A stretch of DNA of 64,000 nucleotides from Mycosarcoma maydis (lineage: Eukaryota > Basidiomycota > Ustilaginomycetes > Ustilaginales): the NCBI RefSeq assembly GCF_000328475.2, contig NC_026489.1, positions 124,001-188,000 on the forward strand, written 5' to 3'. Numbering within the stretch: the first letter of the stretch is position 1; every line of letters starts with the position of its first letter. The notes beneath the pieces are model-generated. The model was not told where the DNA came from, searched no databases, and saw only the letters and a program-made list of their open reading frames with translations. The position numbers and the translations under genes were made by a program. This document shows positions 52,584 through 62,917 of this stretch, piece by piece.

Positions 52584-55500
52584 ATGGCTCCCGCTCCTTC
52601 CGCTGCTGGTGTGCCCGCCACTGTTCCCGCCAAGGCCGTTAAGGGCGCCGCTGGTGCCGCCGCCAAGGCTGGTGCCGCCGCCGAGAAGAAGGAGGCTAGC
52701 GCCGAGACTGACGCTCTCCTCTCCGGCGACAAGGATGCCGCTCAGGAGCTCACCAACCTCGTCAAAATCGAAGGTCCCGCTGCTCTTGCCAACCTCGGCA
52801 TTGAGGCCGTCATCCTCAAGGGCCTTGGCGACAAGAAGAACGCCACCGCTCGCGAGGGTGCCTGCACCCTCCTTGCCAACCTCTGCGAGCAGGGTGTTGG
52901 CCACGAGGTTGAGCCCTTCATCTTTGAGAACGTGCTCAACTCGCTCGTTGAGGCTATGGGTGACAAGGAGAAGGCGGTCCAGAAGGCTTCTCTCGAGACG
53001 CTGAAGGCTTTTGTCAGAGTCATGTCCCCCTGGGCTGCCCAGCAGGTCCTCAAGGTTGTTCTCCACCAGGCCCGCACCGCCGGTAAGTGGCAGGTCAAGA
53101 CGGGCTGTGTTGCCCTTCTCGAGGAGATGGTCACCGCTTGCCCTGAACGCATGGCTGCTCTCATGCCCGAGATCATCCCTGTCATGACTGAGGTCATCTG
53201 GGACACCAAGACCGATGTTCAGAAGGCTTCGCGCGCTGCTCTCACCAAGCTTTGCGCCCTCATCTCGAACAAGGATATCGAGCGCTTCATCCCCGCTCTC
53301 ATCAACTCGCTCATCCACCCCGTTGAGGAGGTCCCCAAGACCATCCAGCTCCTTTCCGCTACCACTTTCGTCCAGGAGGTCGACAGCGCCACCCTTGCCC
53401 TCATGGTGCCTCTTCTCTCGCGTGGTCTTAACGAGCGCCCCACCGCCACCAAGCGTAAGGTTGCCGTCATCATTGACAACATGACCAAGCTCGTCGACAA
53501 CGAGCGCACCGTTCGTCCTTTCCTCGGCAAGCTCCTTCCCGGTTTGATCAAGATCGAGTCCACCCTCGCCGACCCCGAGGCCCGATCTGTCGTTCAGCGT
53601 GCCATCAAGACTCTCCGTGAGGTGGGCAAGGTTACCGGTGACGGCTCCGACGTCAAGCCTCTCGAGGATGTTGATATTAAGGCCACCCAGGAGCAGGTCA
53701 ACAAGGCTCTCGGTGAGCAGAGCCTCCAGGCTCAGGCTGACCTCTCGAGCTACCTCGCTGTCCTCGTTGCCAACCTTGCCAACGCGCGCAACTTTGAGCT
53801 CACCGAGTGGGAGTCCACCCTGATCCCTTACATCACCCTCATCAAGGGCTCCAAGCCTGAGCAGGCCAAGGCCGTCGCCAAGTCGCTTCTTACCGCGCTC
53901 GCCAAGTCCACCGGTGACACGGTCGAGATCTTTGATGACGAGGAGGAGGGTGAAGACCTCTGCAACTGTCAGTTCTCGCTCGCCTACGGTGCCAAAATTC
54001 TGCTCAACACTGCCACTCTCCGCCTCAAGCGTGGTCACAAGTACGGTCTCTGCGGTCGTAACGGTTCCGGAAAGTCTACCCTCATGCGCGCCATCACCAA
54101 CGGCCAGGTCGAAGGCTTCCCTTCGCCCGATGAGGTCCGAACCTGGTACGTGGAGCACGACTTGGACGGCTCTGAGGGTCTCATGACTGTTCTCGAGTTT
54201 ATCCTTGCCGACGAGCGTCTCAGCATGACCCGCGACGAGGCTGTCGCTACCCTCCACGAGGTCGGCTTCGACGATGCCCGTCAGAACTCGCCCATCGCCG
54301 GTCTCTCTGGTGGTTGGAAGATGAAGGTCGCCCTTGCCCGTGCCATCCTGTTCAAGGCCGACATTTTGCTGCTCGATGAGCCTACCAACCACTTGGACGT
54401 TGTCAACGTCAAGTGGATCACTGACTACCTCGTCAACCTCAAGACTGCCACCGCCATCATTGTGTCGCACGACTCCAAGTTTTTGAACGACGTCTGCACC
54501 GACATTCTCCACCTTAACCGCTTCAAGATCAAGCGATACCCGGGTAACCTCGACGCTTTCGTCAAGCGTGTTCCCGAGGCGCGCGCCTACGCCGAGCTCA
54601 ACACCGGCGAGGACTACTCGTTCAAGCTGCCTGACCCTCCTCTGCTTGACGGTGTCAAGACCAAAGAAAAGTCGCTCATCAAGATGAAGGACGTTGTCTT
54701 CCAGTACCCTGGCACTCCCGCTCCTCAGCTCAGGGGTGTCAGCATCCAGCTCTCGCTCGCCTCGCGTGTTGCCATCCTCGGCCCCAACGGTTCGGGTAAG
54801 TCGACGCTGGTCAAGCTTATCGTCGGTGACACCGAGCCCGGCTCTGGTGAGATGTGGAAGCACCCCAATCTGGTCATTGGCTACGTTGCCCAGCACGCTT
54901 TCCACCACATCGACCAGCACCTTGACAAGACTCCTCTCGACTACATGCTCTGGCGTTACCAGACCGGTGAGGATCTCGAGGAGCACATGAAGGCGAACCG
55001 TGCCCTTACCGCCGAGGAGGAGGCCGCCAAGAAGCAGGGTGAGGTCTTCGTTATCGAGGGCGTCAAGCGTCTGTTTGACGAGATTGTGGGTCGTAAGAAG
55101 TTGAAGAACTCGTTCCAGTACGAGGTTTCGTTCAAGAACATGTCGTCGGCCGACAACCAGTGGGTGCCGCGTGACGACCTTATCAACCGTGGTCTCGAGC
55201 GTGCCGTGCTGGCGTTTGACTCGAAGGAGGCTCAGCGTCTCGGTATGAACCGACCGCTTGTCCGCAAGGAGATCGAGAACCACTTTGAGGACTTCGGTCT
55301 GGAGCGTGAGTTCACCTCGCACAACACTATGCGTGGTCTTTCGGGTGGTCAGAAGGTCAAGGTCGTCCTTGCTGCCGCCACTTGGCGACGACCGCACATT
55401 ATCATTCTCGACGAACCCACCAACTTCTTGGACCGTGAGTCGCTGGCTGCGCTCATCAAGGCGATTGAGTCGTTCCAGGGTGGTGTTGGTATCATTACGC

Positions 55501-55784
55501 ACTCCAAGGAGTTCTCCGAGGGTACCTGCAAGGAAATCTGGGCTATGAACGACGGTGTGCTCGTCGCTTCCGGTCACGACTGGACCGAGAGTAACTCGAA
55601 GGGTACCAAGCTCGAGAAGAAGGAAGAGGACGACGAGTACACGGACGCCATGGGCAACGTGCACAAGAAAGAGAAGAAGGCCAAGAAGGAGAGCGCTTCG
55701 GATCGCCGCAAGGCCAAGAAGGACAGGATGGCACGTAAGAAGGCTGGCACCTACGACTCGGCTGATGAGCTCGAGGACCTTTGA
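52584..55784 (+). CDS. TEF3: Translation elongation factor 3 (ABC-F ATPase)
   Basis: Fungal-specific ribosome-bound ATPase that helps release E-site tRNA and supports eEF1A-dependent delivery. 1066 residues, single exon, usual length. Ala/Lys-rich N-terminus; HEAT repeats about 55-370 (LANLGIEAVILKGLGDKKN, WQVKTGCVALLEEM); helical bundle; first ABC domain with Walker A GRNGSGKST (about 492), signature LSGGWKMKVALARA and ILLLDEPTNHLD; second with GPNGSGKST (about 733), LSGGQKVKVVLAA and IIILDEPTNFLD. The chromodomain-like insertion lies at about 840-890 (SFQYEVSFKNMSSADNQWVP). The tail is Lys-rich (VHKKEKKAKKE). Codon use is extremely biased, as expected for an abundant protein, and this creates a 1108-codon open frame on the opposite strand. 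Confidence 0.98.
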   Translation: MAPAPSAAGVPATVPAKAVKGAAGAAAKAGAAAEKKEASAETDALLSGDKDAAQELTNLVKIEGPAALANLGIEAVILKGLGDKKNATAREGACTLLANLCEQGVGHEVEPFIFENVLNSLVEAMGDKEKAVQKASLETLKAFVRVMSPWAAQQVLKVVLHQARTAGKWQVKTGCVALLEEMVTACPERMAALMPEIIPVMTEVIWDTKTDVQKASRAALTKLCALISNKDIERFIPALINSLIHPVEEVPKTIQLLSATTFVQEVDSATLALMVPLLSRGLNERPTATKRKVAVIIDNMTKLVDNERTVRPFLGKLLPGLIKIESTLADPEARSVVQRAIKTLREVGKVTGDGSDVKPLEDVDIKATQEQVNKALGEQSLQAQADLSSYLAVLVANLANARNFELTEWESTLIPYITLIKGSKPEQAKAVAKSLLTALAKSTGDTVEIFDDEEEGEDLCNCQFSLAYGAKILLNTATLRLKRGHKYGLCGRNGSGKSTLMRAITNGQVEGFPSPDEVRTWYVEHDLDGSEGLMTVLEFILADERLSMTRDEAVATLHEVGFDDARQNSPIAGLSGGWKMKVALARAILFKADILLLDEPTNHLDVVNVKWITDYLVNLKTATAIIVSHDSKFLNDVCTDILHLNRFKIKRYPGNLDAFVKRVPEARAYAELNTGEDYSFKLPDPPLLDGVKTKEKSLIKMKDVVFQYPGTPAPQLRGVSIQLSLASRVAILGPNGSGKSTLVKLIVGDTEPGSGEMWKHPNLVIGYVAQHAFHHIDQHLDKTPLDYMLWRYQTGEDLEEHMKANRALTAEEEAAKKQGEVFVIEGVKRLFDEIVGRKKLKNSFQYEVSFKNMSSADNQWVPRDDLINRGLERAVLAFDSKEAQRLGMNRPLVRKEIENHFEDFGLEREFTSHNTMRGLSGGQKVKVVLAAATWRRPHIIILDEPTNFLDRESLAALIKAIESFQGGVGIITHSKEFSEGTCKEIWAMNDGVLVASGHDWTESNSKGTKLEKKEEDDEYTDAMGNVHKKEKKAKKESASDRRKAKKDRMARKKAGTYDSADELEDL

Positions 55785-58700
55785 GTTAGTTGAGAGGACA
55801 ACGATGGGCTTGGTAGCGCGACCGACCATGCTTCGTGTATTTTCTCAACTTTTCTCATCTTTTCTCATCTTTAGATTCTTGTTGATTTCTACAAAATTGA
55901 TTTTGTTTCTGTCCGCAGTTTTCAATTCATACATCTCGGTTTACTTTCCTACTTTGCTTGGCGCTTGGCTCTGTGTGCTGCTTGCGGGTGTTGTATGCGT
56001 TTAGAGTGGGGACATGACTGGTACAGGGTGATGTAGCTGGATGGGATGAGGAGCAAGGCGGTGTGATGGTTTGGGATGGATATTCGGACTGAAGAGGAGT
56101 GCGGCTTGAGGCTTGAGGGATGTGGCTCGGCGGGCGAGACGGATTGGGGAAAGCGGGGAGTGGATTGAGTACTGGATCGTAAATCTCAGCGATCACAAGT
56201 ATGGATACGGATGGGTGCAGCGTGCGTTTGACGAGAAAGGTGAATGTGCAACGAGAAGGCAGAGCAACGGACGTACAGATGAAAGTCAGGCTGTGATGTG
56301 ACTTGAGAGGTCAGGTTTCACGTTTCGGCTTGGCAACGATGAGAGAACGACACACCGGTCTTGGCCGTTTCACCGCGTCTGGGACGAGGAAAACAGAAGG
56401 TCGCTCGCCTCATCCGTGGATGGTTCGGAAAGACCGCACCATTCGTGATTCACCCGTCTGTCAGATCATGTGCGATCAGACCTGTCCAGGCTGCAACTCA
56501 AACGTTGATAAGCCAATCGATCGTAAATGCTCAGCATGCATCGCTCGCGCTGAAGATCTGCTTTCGCTTTCAAGTGATTCAGGTCCTAGAGAGGCGGTCG
56601 AAGAAACATAATCGCTCACGCCTGCTTGGGCTGCTCGAAGTTACGCCTTTATCGAAAGGTCAGAAGATCTAAATGTCAGCTAGAAGAATCTGATTGACAG
56701 AGCGAAAAGCGTCGAGATCGGACATGTCCCAGCGCAGACGAGTCAATCAAGCATCTTCTGTACCGCGAACTGGCCAAGTGCCTGCCTCATCGCATGTGGT
56801 GCTTGCGGAGTAGAACAAGATCACTGCGATCGACTCTTGTCTATTCGTGATTCACGATTGCTCAAAGTTGCCCGTCTGTTAGGCTGTGATAGGCACGAGT
56901 GTCGCTACATATGACACACAATCTCGGGTTTCCCGACAACCGGAAAACAGGATCTGTCCAAGCTCTTCAAGAAGAAAAGGCTGCATCTGTGGTCAAGACA
57001 GCTTCGGCTTCGATCGCAATCGGGAGATCAGCGCATCTCGAGTACAAATCGGTTCAGTGGCGGTGGCTGAGCAAATTTGTCTTCTCGCATCCGACAGGGT
57101 AGGCCAAAGGCAGCATCTGTTTGACTGTCTGTGAAGGATGACCCCTTTGTCAAGGCTCAAACCAGCTCGTTTCATTCCAGAACCGAGCGGCATTGAATGC
57201 AAGCTCGCATGGGGCTACACACACACCAGCTCGGCTCGGATTGACAGTCACAGTTCCAGTGTCTCGTCAGGTTTCCAAGCCGCTTGTACCCACCACACTG
57301 TCTCGCGCATATCGCGCGTGTGCTATAGCAACGCTCGACAAAGACGCAGACGTGCTGTTGAGGACGTATGAAGCACAGCACAAGGTTGCGCAGCCTTGTG
57401 TTGGATGTAGGTCGTGTTTGTTGAGTAGTACAGCAGCATTCTCTGGAGCATAAGCGCGCATCTTGGAGGTGCCTCGCCATGTCTGACTAAAACCGTCTCA
57501 CCTGGATATTTGCTTTAGGAGGCTACGACATCTGGGCACGAAAAGCAGCGACGTAGCTTCTTTAGCCGAGTTAGCCCCAGCTAGACAGACGCCAGAGTTG
57601 AGCGATAGCCGAGTGCAACAGATCGGCGCGCGAAATGACGGCCGAAGGGCGACGTGCGACGGCTAGTGACTTGCTAGCGAGTATCAGTCACGAATAGCGA
57701 ACATGACAAAATGCGGAGAGCGAAGAAGTGTCCTCAGGACGGACAAAACCAAGCGCTAGCTCGCTCGCTCGCTTGTTCGCGGGTCGCCGGTCAACATGCC
57801 CCATAGTCAGAGGTCGCGTTGCTAGACTCGGGTGTAGCTGTGGTTCAGCCGCTGCGCTCGGCTAGCTGAGGGTCAATAACACGTTCAGCCGTGTGTGTAG
57901 AAGCGAAGGGGCCTGGGAAGCATCATCTGGCCCTAGGGTCTTTTTCTGTTGGCCTACTGGCTAACCGCGCTGTGCAAGACAACAATCGCCCTCAGACACA
58001 CTAGCTGCTACAAGTTGAAACAAGGCTGAAAGGCTAGCAGGTGCACAAGATCGAGAGATGTACGATAGCGTGTATATGCATCTATGAAAATATAATAACA
58101 TGGGACGAAAGATCGCCATCGGTCTAGCTCTTAACCGCGAACCGCCAAGCGTGAAGCTTAAGTTAGTTGCGACAGAAATACTCACGACTGTATTATTAAT
58201 AATAGAAAATCGTGAATGGAACTTGCTTTGTCGCCTGGACACAGAGATCAGGCGAGCACGGAGCCGTGAGCCACGAGCCTGAGCGCAGACGGAAATAGCA
58301 ATCGCGAATAACGAATCGTGAATGAGTATGCAACCAACAAAAATCTTGACGGCCGAGTTGACGTGACAATCACAGAATCACGCATAGGCGCTACTGCTCA
58401 CAGCACCTTCACGCTTGTAATTTCGCGCGCAAAGCTTGCAACTCGGCTACTAGGCGCTGCCGCTGATCATTGCATCTTTAGTCTCTGTACCACGTTTTGG
58501 GTGCGACGCAGAATGTAGGGGCAGGTGTGAGCGCTACCGAGCGCGCGACCCGAAGCTCGGTTTGCAGACAAAAGCAATGTATGTGTGCCAAGCCCTGAGC
58601 GTAAGCAAGCGGTCAAGAGATGGTGGGAGCCAAGTCGGCTGAGTTGCAAAGCGAAGCAGAAAAAGCTGCAAAGGAACCACGAAAAGACGCAGATGAGCGT

Positions 58701-58846
58701 GCGAGTGGAAGGCGTGGATCGTGATTGATGATTGTAGCTTGTCGGGTGGCAACTAACGCCAAAGAGGACGAGTAGAGTGACACGGGACGGCTGTCTGCAC
58801 TTGTGTCCGCACTTGGTGCTTGTGACTCCGATTGCAGTGGGGAAAA

Positions 58847-58894
58847 ATTCACGATTCACGATTGATTGACGGCCATTAATCGTGAATCATGAAT
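58847..58894. repeat. Inverted repeat with 17-bp stem built from the heptamer motif
   Basis: Left arm 58847-58863 (ATTCACGATTCACGATT) pairs with right arm 58878-58894 (AATCGTGAATCATGAAT) at 16 of 17 positions around a 14-nt loop. The loop-side sequence ACGATTGATTGACGG recurs directly downstream near 58907. Confidence 0.85.
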
Positions 58895-59739
58895 GGCGGA
58901 AAGTGACGATTGATTGACGGTCGGTATAGGTGGCTTGATTGCTTGCTTGTGTCAATCATGAATCACGAATCAGCGACCAAGCACGAAGCGTCAGGCGTCA
59001 AACGTGCAGAAATGGCCCAGATTCATGAAGTTGGCAGTCTGTGAGTTCCCATGATTGGCGGCCCTTGCAGCAATCGTGAATTAACGAGGAGCAGAGCTTC
59101 CATCAAAGGAAGCAAGAATCCGAACTTCGCTTCAAGGGTTCAGGCGTTTCGCTTGTCCACACGCGGGACGCTAATGCACGCGGCTGCCGTTCCTTGTGCT
59201 TTTGTCTCTTGGCGGCTCGCGCTTGAGCTGTCTGATCAGCGTTGCCAGTACTCATGACTCGTGAGTCGTGAGTGTTGGTCTCATCTGTCGGCTCGCTACG
59301 TGTGCCTCGCAAGGATAACCTTTTTGAAGTAACTTATTGGATTGCCAAGCCTTCCAACAGCCCTGCTACTACGATACTCTCGTCAAGAGAGGGGTTTCCC
59401 CTCTACTGGAACGTGTCTCACTTGCCGCCGGTCTCATTATAGCTCAAAGAAGCACAGTAGAGGCGCTAGACACAATTTACGACGGGCAGACTTGCCCTTT
59501 GTAGTTAGAACACAACGGCAGCCCAGCCATCAGCCAGCCCATTTCCCCGGCGTCCGCAGGCCACAACAATGACAGGCAAAGTACGATTCAATGCGAGTGA
59601 CGCTGAGCGTCATTCGTAATTCGGTGATGGGTGGTTGTGGCTGCGGGAGCGGAAAAACAATGGCTGGAGATGGTCATACCAAGCCTCACGCCTATCAATC
59701 ATCAAGTTTGAACGCAATTAATGTATCTCTCTCACAAAA

Positions 59740-59789
59740 TCAAGAATCGCAATCAAGAATCGCAATCATGAATCACAATCATGAATCGT
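59740..59789. repeat. AATCAAGAATCGC / AATCATGAATC repeat array
   Basis: Five alternating units of AATCAnGAATCnC type in direct tandem with about 13-bp spacing, ending in AATCATGAATCGT. A diverged form of the dispersed motif family (AATCGTGAAT). Confidence 0.8.
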
Positions 59790-60702
59790 CAAGTGACACT
59801 CACGTCTCCGTGATAGAGGCGACTGGAAAAATTCCAACCATTTTATCCCGATATTTTCCCGCGCTGCAATCACGAATCGTGAATGCACACACAGACTTGA
59901 AGGAAGCGCAGCCAAGTAGCGCGCATCTCAGACTTGCATGCTCTCAGTCAAACATACAGGATCTGCACAAAAATCACGGATCGCTGCAGCCGACCCTCCG
60001 CCCAGCTGCGTTGAATCCGCGCCTCACTTGCCCGTCCGCTCGAAAAATCACTCCCGCTCTGCTAATGGCATGTGCCGCAGATGTGCGCTGACTGAGGTAC
60101 TGACTGACACTCCGCGCCGTTGCAGCAACGTGCGGCTGAGTCAAGGGCGTCGGTGTGCTTTCATTCCTTCATGTTAACAGTATTCCTGAGTCATAGTACA
60201 CCATGCACTGATTCATTCAGGTTGTGGATTCGTGATTGTGCCTGCGTTGCGTACGGGTCTAGACTTGGCCCTGCCTAACACGATTCACGACTATTCACAA
60301 CTCGAGATTCCGTTATTCCGTGATACGGCGATGGTGGGCTGACATCTTCCGGGTCTTTGTACTTGCTCCTTGCAGCTGATCTCGATCTGCTCTTCGCGTG
60401 TCAAACGCCATAGTGGTAAACAAAGTTTGGGAAGCGAGAGCTTGTGCTTGTTGCAAAGCCCTGACAGCGTCCTCTGTGCTTGTTTTGCCGAGTCTGACGC
60501 AGCTTCCGAATCGGCTCAGTCTCGCCTCAGTCTCGCCTCAGTCTCGCCTCATCTACATCAACCAGAGCATGAGCCTGACCGTGTGATTCCATATAATCAC
60601 CCCAGCTCGATCCCTCCCGCTGCTCCATCACCTCATCCCCTTTTCGCTCGTCCATCTCCTCTGCTCGCCGCTCGCTGCTCGCCGTCGACTCGAGCCGCAG
60701 TC

Positions 60703-62667
60703 ATGACCGCCTTTTCCACCTCGTTCGGTCGATTCGGCTCGATGCGCAAGCGTGAGTCCGTCAAGAAAACCGTACAGCCCATCGACGTCGTCGCTGCAAA
60801 GCAATACGATCATGATGGTCCATCCTCGGCATCTTCCAGCAGCTTGCTCACCCCACGACCTCACCACTACCGCAGCACCACTTCTTCTCCAGCAACTTCG
60901 GCCATCTGGACGTTTGCACCTGGCTCCTCTTCCACATCCTCGAGCGCACGCTTTGTTTCGCCTCCTACCTTTGTTTCCTCCTCGGCTCTCACTTCCACAG
61001 GTGTCTTGCAAAACGACTTGGAGGCACTCACCCCTCCACTCAGTCCTGTCCATCCAAACAGCGCTGCTGCAGCACAAGCTACTAAGTCGCCCCTCCGCCG
61101 AGCCCTTTCTCGCACTTTCTTCTTTGGCAGTGCACATGCCACTAATTCCGCTCACGCTCAATCCAGCGCTCCCCGCATCTCATCACCCATTCCCGTCGTT
61201 GTGGAAGCCACTGCTCCTCACGCTCCTCGTCCTGCGCGTCCCGCTCGGCCTGTCACTTGTCCTTCCACCGGCGTCTCGCCTCAGCCCAACGCGTTCGGGT
61301 TCAGCGCATCCGACATGACGCGATCACACACCGCCGGTTCTATCGTCATTACGCCCCCCACCGATGCCACCACTCGAAGGCGCAGTCGCACGCTCATGCC
61401 CTCTACCACGCTCACAGAATGCGATCGACCGACACCCTCTTGTTCGCAGCGTTCTCTCTCCTCTTCCTGGTCCAGTCGATTTTCTCGTCCATCCTCGCCC
61501 CTCGCCGCTACTAACGCTACTGACGCCGAAAACCGGGCTCTTGCTCCTCAGACGCCGTCGGCTCCTCCCGCATCTCCACGTGCATCGCTTCGTTCCATTC
61601 GACAAAAGCACGCGCGCAAGTCGCTCCACTCCATCTTTGGCCTGTCAGCCTCCCACACTTCCAGCACCCGGTCCGAGTCGGCTTCTCCGCACGCCTCGTC
61701 ACGCCCACCTCCACGTCGTCGGTTGACCCGAAGTACCTCGGAAGAATCTTTCCACTGCCGTGGTCCTGGCTTTGATGCTCCTCCTGCTGCCGACACACGG
61801 CCTAGCGTCGACGAAGGTGTGTCGCGCTCGCTCGATGTAAACCCTCGTTCTTCTGCCGCCGTGCCGCGATCCGTCTCGCTCTACTCGTGCTCGTACCCCA
61901 CTTCCATGCCGTCGAGCGGTGCAAGAAGGATGAGCGACTTTACCATCGATTCGTATCAAGAGGCTGTCCACGCATCCACTCGTGCAGCACACGACATCCT
62001 CAGCGAGATTGAAGCGGAGCAAGAATATGAATACGCGCTCGCTGGCTTGGGACTGTCCGATCCTCTGCCCGCCGCGCCTAGGGTCATTCCCAAACGTCTC
62101 TCGGCCACTTCGCAAATCTCGCTCACTGAAAGCATCCCTTCCTCGGTCCCATCTTCCTCGATGATCTCGCTCTCGTCGATCGAGGACCAACTCGGTTCAG
62201 CATCGTGGTCTAGCATCCCTTCGATGCAGAACTGGTTCTCAGCCTGCCCACCTACACCGCCCTCTTCGATCCGACTTCAGCTCGAATTCCGATCACTCCC
62301 ACTGCCGTCTCCAGCCCTTCTCTGCTCGATGCCCAACCAGGTAGAGAAGGATGACAAAGCGAGACCGCTCTCTGGCATCTTTATCTCTTCCAACTCATCC
62401 GTGCTCGAGCTCAAAGAGACGATCGCCAACCGCATGCGTGAGTCAGGCTATCGTCTCTCGCCCAAGAACCTCACGCTCACGCTCCACCTCAACGAAGACG
62501 TCCGCGCCAACGCAGAGACGGCTCTTGGCTTAAAGCTCTCGGTCTACGGAAAGAACCCGGCTAAGGTGCTCGACGATAGCAGCAGGCTACTTTTCGAAGA
62601 GGGCGCTCAGGAGGAGGATTTGGTCGTTGTAGATTGCGACCCTTCGCAGATCCTTTGGAGCATCTAG
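60703..62667 (+). CDS. Unrecognised Ser-rich protein with compact C-terminal domain
   Basis: 654 residues from the ATG at 60703 (MTAFSTSFGRFGSMRKRES); the frame is open upstream but without an ATG. Single exon. Residues 1 to about 430 are Ser/Thr/Pro-rich and basic, with likely phosphorylation sites and no domain. Around 405-450, FTIDSYQEAVHASTRAAHDI and EYALAGLGLSD look ordered. From about 525 the sequence is well structured: IRLQLEFRSLPLPSPALLCS, then IFISSNSSVLELKETIANRM, RLSPKNLTLTLHL, LKLSVYGKNPAKVLDD, EEDLVVVDCDPSQILWSI. This alternation of strands and one helix resembles a ubiquitin-like or Ras-binding fold, but I cannot name the family. Faces SPO7 tail to tail. Confidence 0.75.
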   Translation: MTAFSTSFGRFGSMRKRESVKKTVQPIDVVAAKQYDHDGPSSASSSSLLTPRPHHYRSTTSSPATSAIWTFAPGSSSTSSSARFVSPPTFVSSSALTSTGVLQNDLEALTPPLSPVHPNSAAAAQATKSPLRRALSRTFFFGSAHATNSAHAQSSAPRISSPIPVVVEATAPHAPRPARPARPVTCPSTGVSPQPNAFGFSASDMTRSHTAGSIVITPPTDATTRRRSRTLMPSTTLTECDRPTPSCSQRSLSSSWSSRFSRPSSPLAATNATDAENRALAPQTPSAPPASPRASLRSIRQKHARKSLHSIFGLSASHTSSTRSESASPHASSRPPPRRRLTRSTSEESFHCRGPGFDAPPAADTRPSVDEGVSRSLDVNPRSSAAVPRSVSLYSCSYPTSMPSSGARRMSDFTIDSYQEAVHASTRAAHDILSEIEAEQEYEYALAGLGLSDPLPAAPRVIPKRLSATSQISLTESIPSSVPSSSMISLSSIEDQLGSASWSSIPSMQNWFSACPPTPPSSIRLQLEFRSLPLPSPALLCSMPNQVEKDDKARPLSGIFISSNSSVLELKETIANRMRESGYRLSPKNLTLTLHLNEDVRANAETALGLKLSVYGKNPAKVLDDSSRLLFEEGAQEEDLVVVDCDPSQILWSI

Positions 62668-62917
62668 CTCAAGCCTCGCTCACATATTTTTATCTAGGTT
62701 TTCTCTAATCTCGCTTCATCTTGCATGTTCTTGTTTCTTTATATACACATGATACCTCACAGCGCAAACTGAGCTGCCCCGCAATAGCATCATCCCTCTT
62801 TTCTATGTCTGTCCTGTATTGCTGGAAGCAGGTGTGTGATAATACAATAAGAGTCGTGAGTGGTGCGGCTGAATGGGCCGATGGCTGCTGTAACTGACGG
62901 AAAGGACGGCTTAGATG

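Larger units (their letters stand above)
55785..60702. other. Gene-poor intergenic region of about 4.9 kb
   Basis: Begins with the eEF3 3' flank (TTTTCTCATCTTTTCTCATC near 55851) and ends with the promoter of the gene at 60703. In between no ORF over 170 codons has recognisable features. Segment 57500-57960 is unusually rich in GCTAGC/CGAG strings without heptamers; 58200-60320 is dense in TCGTGAn-type motifs, including a hairpin at 58847-58894 and an array at 59740-59789. Three CCTCAGTCTCG units lie near 60520-60548. No RNA gene could be identified. Confidence 0.6.

Noticed and set aside
52503..55829. 1108-codon open frame on the strand opposite eEF3
   Set aside because: Mirror of the strongly biased eEF3 codons (few codons whose complement is a stop). 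Leu/Val/Asp/Gly-rich with no domain; the plus strand is unmistakably eEF3.
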